Position numbers and translations under genes: made by a program
Assembly (NCBI GenBank): GCA_046329555.1
Contig: JAXLUK010000002.1
Location: 62,001-126,000 of the forward strand
Direction of reading: 5' to 3'
Length of the DNA: 64,000 nt
From: UBA1941 sp046329555
GTDB taxonomy: Bacteria > Bacteroidota > Bacteroidia > Chitinophagales > LD1
Shown here: one piece after another, positions 33,901 to 42,800 of the stretch
How the letters are laid out: the number at the start of each line of letters is the position of its first letter
Position numbering within the stretch: position 1 is the first letter of the stretch
The notes under the pieces: generated by a model
What the model was told of the DNA's origin: nothing
Seen by the model: the letters and a program-made list of their open reading frames with translations, nothing else
Databases searched by the model: none

Positions 33901-34848
33901 ATGAAAAAGTTAACACTGTTATTACTCACCGCTGCTGCTGTTGCAGACGCCTTCTGCGGCGCACCGCAGGCTATCAACTATCAGGCTGTTGCAACAGGGG
34001 AAGGTGGTGCCCCGTTAAAAAACAAATCTATTAATGTACGCTTATCGGTACTTGACGGGCCAAGCGGGCCAAGCCAATATGTGGAGACGTTCAGTACCAC
34101 TACTGATAATGCCGGCTTGTTCGCGTTAGGCGTAGGTACCGGACTTCCAGCAAGCGGATCATTCTCAGGTATCAGCTGGTCAAAAGGCACTTTTTATCTG
34201 CAAACCGAAATTGATACAACTGGTTCTGGCGCCTATTTCACGATGGGGTCGCTGCGATTCCTGACCGTGCCGTATGCTTTTTATTCTGAGCGTACCGGCC
34301 GAACCAACTACAGCTCTCCGGAATTCCCGGATGGTTTAGATAACAGCACCCCAATGCATTGGGACGGTACTTTCAGTTACGTAGTTCCAACCGGATACAA
34401 CTTGTATTTAACGCAGATTGATTACAATAACAGTGGCGCAGGATGCACCAACTACAGTGTAAATATCAATGGCCTTACCATGAACCTGAGTTCTAATACG
34501 AACACCGCAGCAAAGGCGCTGGGTGATGCCCCATTCGCCATTGGTGAAGGAAAATCTATCTCTTCTTCGTCTTGCGGTGCTTCAGTAACCGGATTCCTGG
34601 TTCCGAAAGTGCACTCATGGGTATTGTATGACATGTCATCTGGAAGCTACAAAGTACCACTGGGAAAAGTGCTAGTTATTAAGCGCTTCATCTTCGGCAA
34701 TGCCAACGATTGGAACGGTTATTACAGCGTAAATGGCACTACACGCAAAAACTCAACTTATATTCAGCAAGCTGATCAAAACGATCTGATTAATATTAAT
34801 GGCCTGAGTAACCCAGTATATATGATTGGGTATCTCCGCGACCGGTAA
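33901..34848 (+). CDS. secreted tail-fibre-like surface protein
   Basis: The 315-residue protein has a signal peptide (KKLTLLLLTAAAVADAFCGA) and then APQAINYQAVATGEGGAPL, the N-terminal module typical of Bacteroidota proteins with tail-fibre-like or collagen-like extensions. The C-terminal half (after residue 140) is Ser, Thr, Asn and Gly rich and strand-like with no T9SS tail. The absence of a sorting domain suggests another export route or a partner with the T9SS mini-cargo gene just upstream. No enzymatic motif is seen. A strong terminator follows. Confidence 0.75.
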   Translation: MKKLTLLLLTAAAVADAFCGAPQAINYQAVATGEGGAPLKNKSINVRLSVLDGPSGPSQYVETFSTTTDNAGLFALGVGTGLPASGSFSGISWSKGTFYLQTEIDTTGSGAYFTMGSLRFLTVPYAFYSERTGRTNYSSPEFPDGLDNSTPMHWDGTFSYVVPTGYNLYLTQIDYNNSGAGCTNYSVNINGLTMNLSSNTNTAAKALGDAPFAIGEGKSISSSSCGASVTGFLVPKVHSWVLYDMSSGSYKVPLGKVLVIKRFIFGNANDWNGYYSVNGTTRKNSTYIQQADQNDLININGLSNPVYMIGYLRDR

Positions 34849-34870
34849 GCGTCTTTTTCATTCGTTAACG

Positions 34871-34899
34871 ATCCCGCAGTGTTACTGCGGGATTTTTTT
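34871..34899 (+). terminator. intrinsic terminator after the tail-fibre-like gene
   Basis: A perfect 10-bp stem, ATCCCGCAGT at 34871-34880 and ACTGCGGGAT at 34884-34893, has a 3-nt loop and is followed by seven T residues. It closes the two-gene secreted-protein unit. Confidence 0.9.
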
Positions 34900-34926
34900 A
34901 TTTTTGGACTTCGGAAAAACATCCGG

Positions 34927-36207
34927 ATGGACATACTCATTCGCGCTGTGCGCGTCATCAACCCCCTATCCTCGCTACACCAAAAAGTTGTTGATGTCCA
35001 TATTTCCAAAGGCATTATTCAGGCTATAGGCGAAAAGTTGGCTCGACCTGCTGACGTTGATGAATGGTATTCAGAAGGCCATTGCCTGTCTCCGGGTTGG
35101 GTAGACCTACATACCTATTGTTTCGATCCTGGTTTCGAACAACGGGAAACGCTGCCATCCGCAATGACAGCGGCCGCGGCAGGCGGTTTTACACATATCT
35201 GTACGATGCCGCACACCTTGCCGGTAACACAAAACAAAGCGCAGATTGATTATCAGTTGCAAAAAGCGGCTGGGCAACCTGTTCGTATTTTGCCGGTTGG
35301 TGCTTTATCGCATCAATTGGAAGGCCGTGAACTGGCGGAATTATTTGAATTACATGAAGCCGGTGCCATAGCCTTCAGTGATGGCCTGAAACCCTCGCCG
35401 TCAGCGGGTTTTATGGAACGCGCCTTGCTTTACAGCAAAGCGTTTAACGGCCTGGTGATGGCGCATGCTGAAGATGCTTCTCTGGCGAAAAATGGTGTAA
35501 TGCACGAAGGCGTGCGCAGTACGATGACCGGCCTTCCGGGGTTGCCGGAAATTTCAGAAACACTTGCTGTAGCACAATGGTTATCGGTGCTGGAATACAC
35601 TGGTGGGCGGTTACATTTTTTAGATTTATCTACTCAACAAAGTATTGATTTAGTGCAACAGGCGGCAACCAAGGGGTTAGCCGTAACGGCATCTGTAAAC
35701 GCCTATCAGGTGGCAGCAACAGATGAACAAGTAGATCCAGCGGACGCCCGCTGGAAAGTAAATCCACCACTTCGAAATCAAGCAACAGCCAGTTTTCTGC
35801 TTCGTGCGTTGACCAATACATCGAATACGCTGTTCAATTTTTCTAGTCAACACCGGCCATTAGAGGAGGATGTAAAACGCGTGGAATTCGACAAAGCAGG
35901 TTTTGGGTTCGCCGGATTAGAAACCGCTTACGCCTTGGTTAATAGTGCCATTGACGAAGCTACAGATGATTCATGGGTAGCTACTGCATTTAGCTTGAAC
36001 GCCCGCAAAGCATTACAAATTCCACTTCCAGGTTTTAAACAAGGGGAAATGGCAGACATGACATTGTTTTCTCCAACTAAGAAATGGACGGTTTCTGAAA
36101 GCAGTCTTTTCTCTAAATCAAAAAATACCCCTTTCTTAGGCCGTGAATTAACCGGCCAGGTGCTGGGCATTATTAATAACAACCATTCATATTATTATGG
36201 AAGATAA
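34927..36207 (+). CDS. dihydroorotase-like protein with degenerate metal site
   Basis: The 426-residue amidohydrolase-fold protein matches dihydroorotase along its length: SPGWVDLHTY near residue 57, GGFTHICTMPHT near 88, VMAHAEDASLAKNG near 178, WKVNPPLR near 276 and GFAGLETAYA near 331. Several metal or catalytic residues are missing: the HxH motif reads HTY, the position usually His in HxST reads DLST, and the usual DHAPH segment reads SQHRP. It may be a non-catalytic partner of aspartate carbamoyltransferase, like PyrC' in Pseudomonas, or a Bacteroidota variant with altered chemistry. ATG 34927 starts it. It overlaps the DUF4199 gene by 11 nt. Confidence 0.85.
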   Translation: MDILIRAVRVINPLSSLHQKVVDVHISKGIIQAIGEKLARPADVDEWYSEGHCLSPGWVDLHTYCFDPGFEQRETLPSAMTAAAAGGFTHICTMPHTLPVTQNKAQIDYQLQKAAGQPVRILPVGALSHQLEGRELAELFELHEAGAIAFSDGLKPSPSAGFMERALLYSKAFNGLVMAHAEDASLAKNGVMHEGVRSTMTGLPGLPEISETLAVAQWLSVLEYTGGRLHFLDLSTQQSIDLVQQAATKGLAVTASVNAYQVAATDEQVDPADARWKVNPPLRNQATASFLLRALTNTSNTLFNFSSQHRPLEEDVKRVEFDKAGFGFAGLETAYALVNSAIDEATDDSWVATAFSLNARKALQIPLPGFKQGEMADMTLFSPTKKWTVSESSLFSKSKNTPFLGRELTGQVLGIINNNHSYYYGR

Positions 36208-36763
36208 ATTCAATACCGCTTACGGCATCAGATATGGCTTGATGGCTGGCTTTTTTTCCTTAGGCATGGGATTCACTTATTACTTGTTTAGCAGTGCCAT
36301 CTTTTCCAGTTTCTGGTTGCCTACCTTAACGGGGTTGGCCTCATTGGCGGTAGTTATTTTATTGGCGACACTTGGTGCCATTACGTACCGCAACGAAAAT
36401 CAAGGCGTCATTACTTTAGGGCAGGGTGTTGGTACCGCCATTATGGTTTTCTTCATTGCCGCAGTTTTTTCTACTGCTACACAGTGGATTATTCCGAATC
36501 TGATCGACAAGCAATATCCTGAGCGAACGGCTGCATTACTCAAAGAAAAAGTAGGCGCACAGATGGAAAAATGGGGTGCTCCCGACGAAGCAATTGAGAA
36601 AGCGATGAAGGATATGGGGCCAGAAAAATTTAACCCTGATGCTGCTGCCACAGCAAAGAATTTTGGCATCATGATGATTTTTTATGTTTTTATTTCCGTG
36701 GTTATCGGCGCTTTTGTAAAGCGCAATTCCAAGGATATGATCAAAGTTGAAAACGCCTCCTAA
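36197..36763 (+). CDS. DUF4199 family membrane protein
   Basis: A 188-residue protein with four membrane segments, at about residues 12-35, 37-58, 75-95 and 158-178. The opening TAYGIRYGLMAGFFSLGMGF is the DUF4199 pattern common in Bacteroidota. The function is unknown. It overlaps the dihydroorotase-like gene by 11 nt and its stop abuts the ATG of the GT2 gene, giving a tightly packed three-gene operon. Confidence 0.85.
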   Translation: MEDKFNTAYGIRYGLMAGFFSLGMGFTYYLFSSAIFSSFWLPTLTGLASLAVVILLATLGAITYRNENQGVITLGQGVGTAIMVFFIAAVFSTATQWIIPNLIDKQYPERTAALLKEKVGAQMEKWGAPDEAIEKAMKDMGPEKFNPDAAATAKNFGIMMIFYVFISVVIGAFVKRNSKDMIKVENAS

Positions 36764-37699
36764 ATGCAGATATCGCTGGTAATTCCCGCCTTTAATGAAG
36801 AAGAATCGTTACCTGAATTAAGTGCATGGATCAGGCGGGTGATGGACGCACATCAACTAAGCTATGAAGTATGGTTTATTGATGATGGCAGCCGGGATCA
36901 AACCTGGGCAGTTATCGAAAAACTTTCGGAACAACATCCCCAAATTCATGGTATTCGTTTCCGCCGTAACTATGGAAAATCTGCTGCTTTGAATGTGGGC
37001 TTTAAAGCAGCACAAGGCGATGTGGTTATTACCATGGATGCCGATTTGCAGGATTCTCCAGACGAAATTCCAGAGTTGTATAAGATGGTAGTGAAAGACG
37101 GCTTCGACCTGGTTTCTGGCTGGAAACAAAAGCGTTTCGATAATGCGCTCACGAAAAATCTTCCTTCTAAACTATACAACTCAGTAACCAGTGCCATGTC
37201 GGGCGTAAAACTACATGATATGAATTGTGGTTTGAAAGCATATCGCCAGGATGTTATTAAAACAGTAGAAGTTTATGGCGAAATGCACCGATACATTCCG
37301 GTATTAGCCAAACAGGCTGGCTTTCTGAACATAGGCGAAAAAGTAGTGCAACATCAGGCCAGAAAATATGGCGTTTCAAAATTTGGCATGAGCCGATTTT
37401 TGTACGGGCCGCTGGATTTGCTTTCCGTCATGTTCATGACACGCTTCTCCAAAAAACCGATGCATATTTTTGGAGGATTAGGCGTAGCCAGTTTTTTTCT
37501 GGGCTTCATTATTCTTACCTATCTGAGCATCGCCAAATTGGTTTTTGAACAATACCGAATGACCGAGCGCCCCATTTTCTATTTCGGGCTCCTAACCATT
37601 GTGATTGGTACGCAATTGTTTCTTACCGGATTTTTGGCAGAACTTATATCGCGAACAGCAAGCGACCGCGATCAATACGAGATTGCAGCAAGTATCTAG
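36764..37699 (+). CDS. GT2 polyprenyl-phosphate glycosyltransferase (GtrB/DPM1-like)
   Basis: The 311-residue enzyme has the GT2 fold with FIDDGSRDQTW near residue 40, ITMDADLQDSPDEI near residue 90 and the acceptor-site region NCGLKAYRQDV near 160, then two membrane segments at the C-terminus. It likely transfers a sugar to undecaprenyl phosphate. It follows DUF4199 with no spacer. Two such GT2 enzymes occur in the window, the other fused to an SDR at 19322. It overlaps the opposing AMP nucleosidase gene by 4 nt at the stop codons. Confidence 0.9.
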   Translation: MQISLVIPAFNEEESLPELSAWIRRVMDAHQLSYEVWFIDDGSRDQTWAVIEKLSEQHPQIHGIRFRRNYGKSAALNVGFKAAQGDVVITMDADLQDSPDEIPELYKMVVKDGFDLVSGWKQKRFDNALTKNLPSKLYNSVTSAMSGVKLHDMNCGLKAYRQDVIKTVEVYGEMHRYIPVLAKQAGFLNIGEKVVQHQARKYGVSKFGMSRFLYGPLDLLSVMFMTRFSKKPMHIFGGLGVASFFLGFIILTYLSIAKLVFEQYRMTERPIFYFGLLTIVIGTQLFLTGFLAELISRTASDRDQYEIAASI

Positions 37700-38466
37700 A
37701 AGCGTAGATGCTTAACCGTCAATCCCTGATTAATCAACTGCTTGAGTGATCCAATACCAATGCGCAGATGCGTTTCTACATAATTCGCTGTAACGGTGGT
37801 ATCGCTTAATTCTGTTTTAACGCCTTCCGGAATCATGGGCTGATCGCTAACCAGCAACAAGGCTCCTGCCGGAATTTCATTTTTGAAAGCGGTGATGAAA
37901 ATGGTAGCCGTTTCCATATCGATGGCCAGGGCGCGCACTTTTCTCAGATAATCTTTGAAATCTTCATCCCATTCCCACACCCGGCGGTTGGTGGTATACA
38001 CCGTACCTGTCCAATAATCTTGTTCAAAATCACGTATGGTAGTAGAAATCGCTTTCTGCAAGGCAAACGATGGTAACGAAGGCACTTCAGGTGGGAAGTA
38101 ATCATTGGAGGTTCCTTCTCCCCGTATTGCAGCGATAGGAAGAATCAAATCGCCAATTTCACTTTTCTTTTTTAAACCGCCACACTTTCCAAGAAACAAT
38201 ACCGCTTTAGGTTCAATAGCCGAAAGCAAATCCATCATTGTTGCGGCATTCGGACTCCCCATTCCGAAATTAATGATGGTAATACCATCGGCCCGGGCAG
38301 AGCGCATCGGGCGATTTTGTCCCTTTACTTCTACGCCATGCCATTCAGCGAACATAGTAACATAGTTATCAAAATTGGTTAGCAACAAGTACTTGTCAAA
38401 ATCACCCAATTCACGGCCGGTATAACGCGGCAACCAGTTCTGAACTATTTCCTCTTTCGTTTTCAT
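37696..38466 (-). CDS. amn: AMP nucleosidase
   Basis: The 256-residue protein belongs to the nucleoside phosphorylase fold, with the nucleobase/ribose site around INFGMGSPNAATMMDLL (residue 65), GKCGGLKKK (residue 92) and the catalytic region AIDMETATIF near residue 185. It matches the short AMP nucleosidases of Bacteroidota, which hydrolyse AMP to adenine and ribose 5-phosphate. It lacks the N-terminal regulatory domain of the E. coli enzyme. It is convergent with the GT2 gene, sharing 4 nt. Confidence 0.88.
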   Translation of the reverse strand: MKTKEEIVQNWLPRYTGRELGDFDKYLLLTNFDNYVTMFAEWHGVEVKGQNRPMRSARADGITIINFGMGSPNAATMMDLLSAIEPKAVLFLGKCGGLKKKSEIGDLILPIAAIRGEGTSNDYFPPEVPSLPSFALQKAISTTIRDFEQDYWTGTVYTTNRRVWEWDEDFKDYLRKVRALAIDMETATIFITAFKNEIPAGALLLVSDQPMIPEGVKTELSDTTVTANYVETHLRIGIGSLKQLINQGLTVKHLRF

Positions 38467-38511
38467 ACGGTGAAAATAACAAAGAAGCCGTAAGTGTACC
38501 AGCGAGGCCTG

Positions 38512-39012
38512 TTACAGTAGTTTGATGCCGTGCATTTTAGCCAGCCAGCCCAGATGCCCCGCATGTACACCTTCATGCCTGATGGCATGCACAAACAACA
38601 TCCGGTTCGAATTGTCGCCATCTCCAAATTGAATGCCTGAGGTATTGCGCTGGCTCAGCCGGGCATCAGGAAATTCGCGCATATACACCAGTGTCTTCGC
38701 ATGAATTTCCTTCATTAACTGCAGTAAGCTTTTGAAATCTGGATGGCCATCATGGCGTTGACCTGAACTGCCTAACTCATAGTTTTTTATCCAATCGGGA
38801 GCTACCGGTTCGCCTCCTGTAAAACGTACCACTAACGCATCTTCTGCCCAAATCAGATGGGCTACATGCCAATAGATACTGTTGAAAGTTTTGCCATCTA
38901 ATGTGGTGATAAGATAAGGATCAATTGATTTTAAGTTAGACAGATAAAAGCGCGTCAACTCGCGCGATTTATCAAATACGTTGGCATATACGGCTGATTC
39001 GGTCATCGTCAT
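38512..39012 (-). CDS. DinB family protein
   Basis: The 166-residue four-helix-bundle protein has the DinB metal ligands: His in YWHVAHLIWAED near residue 48 and two His in AIRHEGVHAGHLGWL near 142-150. DinB-like proteins act in thiol transfer or stress roles and often are annotated as damage-inducible. Start could be either of two close ATG codons. The PAP2 phosphatase gene lies 9 nt upstream on the same strand, so they are probably co-transcribed. Confidence 0.85.
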   Translation of the reverse strand: MTMTESAVYANVFDKSRELTRFYLSNLKSIDPYLITTLDGKTFNSIYWHVAHLIWAEDALVVRFTGGEPVAPDWIKNYELGSSGQRHDGHPDFKSLLQLMKEIHAKTLVYMREFPDARLSQRNTSGIQFGDGDNSNRMLFVHAIRHEGVHAGHLGWLAKMHGIKLL

Positions 39013-39021
39013 TATTTAGAT

Positions 39022-39798
39022 TTATTGCTTCCCGTTCCAGAGTTGCGTAGTGTGTAACCACGGCACGGCAACACCAATCAGTGCACCTGCGGCATAACCC
39101 GCCAATACGTCGGTCCAGAAATGTTTACCGGCATGTACGCGCAGCAGTGCCGTAGTTAGCGGTAAACCGGCGGAAAGTGCCCATACCAATGGGGAATACT
39201 TGCTATTTGGATGATATTGTTGCCAAACGTAGGCAAAGAAAAAAGTTTGACTGGCTACCGTACTGGTATGACCGCTGAAAAACGATCTGAAATTCTCAGG
39301 ATCTCGGCGTTTCCAAACAGGTGACTTCACTTGATAGGCCTGGGGGCGGGGACGATGCACAGCTTCCTTAAAAAAGTTGGTAACCGCGGTGTTTAATAAC
39401 AACACTTCGGCATCCATTACCAGAATCTTTCCAAAGTCCTTTCGTGCTTGCGGATTTTCCAACAATATCAAGGGCGCTAATGGCGCGGTATAGAGCGTAA
39501 TATCACTCACAAAACCGCACATGGCAGAATGTTGACGAATAGCGTATCGATCCAACGAATTAACTTGTTCGGGTTTTAGCCGGAGGATGGATTCTTGTGT
39601 GGGAATGCGAGGGTGTTTGCGCTTGAATTCGTATGCCCCACCCAAGGCTGAAAATGAAATGATTGCAGTGGGCACCACCACCTCAGGGCGCCACAAAAAG
39701 GGTGAGCGGCCAACCTGGGCAAAGCCGTTTTGAACCATGTTTATGGAAAGAACCATGAACAGCAAACACTTTTCCACCCCTCTACTTCTACGTAACAT
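39022..39798 (-). CDS. PAP2-family membrane phosphatase
   Basis: The 258-residue protein has a secretory N-terminus and the three PAP2 motifs: KEAVHRPRP near residue 146, SFFSGHTS near 170 and RVHAGKHFWTDVL near 219. Such enzymes dephosphorylate undecaprenyl pyrophosphate, phosphatidic acid or lipid A. The segment from 110 to 235 shows several hydrophobic stretches. The DinB gene follows after 9 nt. The exact substrate cannot be read from sequence. Confidence 0.9.
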   Translation of the reverse strand: MLRRSRGVEKCLLFMVLSINMVQNGFAQVGRSPFLWRPEVVVPTAIISFSALGGAYEFKRKHPRIPTQESILRLKPEQVNSLDRYAIRQHSAMCGFVSDITLYTAPLAPLILLENPQARKDFGKILVMDAEVLLLNTAVTNFFKEAVHRPRPQAYQVKSPVWKRRDPENFRSFFSGHTSTVASQTFFFAYVWQQYHPNSKYSPLVWALSAGLPLTTALLRVHAGKHFWTDVLAGYAAGALIGVAVPWLHTTQLWNGKQ

Positions 39799-39849
39799 AT
39801 TACCCGATTTTACGTTAAAACTAGCATAAACCCGGATAAAACTCCGAAC

Positions 39850-42800
39850 GTGATTACAACCAAACGATTCCTTAACAGCGCCTTGGTAATGCTCATGGGT
39901 ATTTCTGCCTATGCACAGCCATCAGCGAACTTCATACCTGATAGGGTGACGGGCTGTCCGCCGCTGATTGTGAATCTCAGTAATACCTCATCGGGTTACA
40001 ATGCCAGTTCCTGGGACTTTGGCAACGGCAATACCTCCACGCAAAACAGCCCATCGGCAACCTATCTTTCACCGGGAACTTTTTCCATTAAACTGATTGT
40101 TACCAATGCCAGCGGACAAAAAGATTCTATCACCAAAACCGTACATGTTTTTACTCCGCCAACAGCGCAATTTACCACACCCGACACCAATGGTTGTGCG
40201 CCGCTGATAGCGCACCTTACTGATCAATCGGTACCTGGTGAGGCACCAATAACCAACTGGGCATGGGATTTTGGCGGGCCTTCGGCACAAATCGTTCCAA
40301 GCCCAACGGTTTCTTATACCAATGCCGGTAACTGGCAGGTAACTTTGGTAGTTCAGGATAGTAATGGCTGCGTTGATAATGAAATCAAACCAAACTATAT
40401 CCGCACCGGAACACCAGTAGTAGCCAGCTTTTCAGCTAATCCAACTTCCAGTTGCACCGCCCCGCAACAAGTAGATTTCAACAATACTTCTACCGGACCT
40501 GTGGCGCAAACGCGCTGGTTCTTTGGCGACGGCGGCACTGGCTTTGGTGGCTTTACATCGCATACCTATGCCGCAGGAAACTATACGGCCAAGTTAGTTA
40601 TCACCTCTACCCTTGGTTGTAAAGACTCTACAACAATTCCCATCAACATCGCCACATTACCGGTTAGCTTTACCGCTTCCGATACTGTTATTTGCGCCGG
40701 TGTACCGGTTTCTTTTACTGACCTTAGCGCTTCGGCCAATGGATGGAGTTGGAACTTTGGTGTAACAGGTGGCACTTCCACGCAGCAAAATCCAACGTTT
40801 ACCTATACCAATGCGGGCACTTATACTGTTTCATTAACCACTACCGGAACCAATTGCACCGGCATCCTGACCAAAACAAATTATATCACGGTGTTATCAT
40901 CACCGCCAGCCTCGTTTACGTCACCTGATACGGCATCCTGCAAAGCACCGCTGATTTCCAATTTTACGTCATCCTCCTCAGGCGCCTCTTCATACGATTG
41001 GGATTTTGGCGATGGCCAAACTGCTACCACAGCAAATGCCAGCCACACGTATAATCAAAACGGATTGTACACGGTAACTTTTGTGGCGCACTATGCGTCA
41101 GGTTGTTCATCTACAGTAATAAAACCGCAATACGTCAAGATTATTCCACCGCAGGCGCATTTTCAGATTGTTGGCGACTCAGGATGCACGCCTTTAACGG
41201 TGTTGTTTGCCGATAGTGGCGTGGTTTCTTCATCACCACTGAGCGTTATCTCGTGGGATTTTGGAGATGGTGCCGGATTTAGCGCCAATGGTCACACTGC
41301 ATCACATACTTACACCACACCGGGGCATTATCAGGCCAGGTTGGCTATCCAAACCATTGATGGCTGTGTGGATACTTTCGACGGCGGGATCATCAAAACC
41401 GGCGTAAAACCGAATGCTGATTTCGTGGCGCATCCGTTGGTTCAATGTTTGGGCAACAAGGTTCAGTTTACCAATTTATCTACACCAGGTTTATTCTATC
41501 TGTGGGATTTTGGAGATGGGAACAGTACTGAATTTGAGCCGGAACATAAATTCATTGATACCGGATTTCACACCATCAGTTTAACTGTTTTCAACAATGG
41601 CTGCAGGGCTGATAGCATTAAGAAAGATTATGTGTATTCACCGATTCCGAAAGCCAACTTCTTAATTGTTCCGGATTGTCATGACCCCTACACCGTTACC
41701 TTTGTTGACACTTCCATTAAGGCAGATACCTGGACCTGGCATCTGAGCGATAGCTTCAACACCAGCGGCGTTCGCACCTTTAGCCATACCTTCGCACAAT
41801 TAGGTTCACAAACAGCCATGCTGGTGGTTACGAATGCACAAACCGGATGTAACGACACCTTAAGTAAGGGTTTTGTTTTAGGCGTTACACATCCCGGATT
41901 TACGCAAGATACGCCATTGGTTGGATGCGCACCGCTGACCGTAGCCTTTCACGATACCTCAGCAGGTGCAGCCGGTTACTTATGGCGCTTTGGCGATGGT
42001 AATACTTCCGGAAGTTCTAGTCCGCTGTACACCTATACAACGCCGGGGATTTACACCGTTACACAAATCATCAATCCTACCAGCCAATGCCCGGATTCAG
42101 TAGTGAAAGTGAACATCATTTCTGTAAAAGGCGTGGCGGTAAATTTTGTGGCAGATACTACTGCCGGCTGTGTACCCTTCACTGTTCATTTCACGGATTC
42201 CAGCCAGGCATTCAATAGTACAATTGTTAAGCGAATCTGGAATTTTGGCGATGGCACGATAGATAGTATCAATCAAAACCCAACACACACCTATAGCCGC
42301 TGGGGGCTTTTTAGTGTATCGCTCACCACGCGTAACAGCCAGGGCTGCACCGAAACGTTGAATCGTATCAATTATATCCAATTAATTCGTCCGGTACCAT
42401 CTTTCAAAATTGATACTGTTTATTGTCCGGGCGATTCCATCTTCTTCAACAATACATCTTCATCTGATGCGGTCAGTTTTCTATGGAATTTTGGCGACGG
42501 ACAAACATCTACTCAAAAAAGTCCGAAGCACGCTTACAGCGCACTTGGCAGCTACCAAATAACATTGCAGGTTTTCAACCAATATGGTTGCGATTCCTTG
42601 TGGTCTGTTCCAACCCGGGTTCGCATTGATACGCCGGTGGTAGACTTCTCAATCGCTGCAACATTTTCACCCTGCCCGCCCTTTGTTGCTTCTTTCAGAA
42701 ATACCTCTAATCGCAAAGACCTGCGTTGGCACTGGGATTTTGGTGATGGCCATATAGATACAATTGAGAATCCAACGAACGTTTATTTCTTCCCTGGCTT

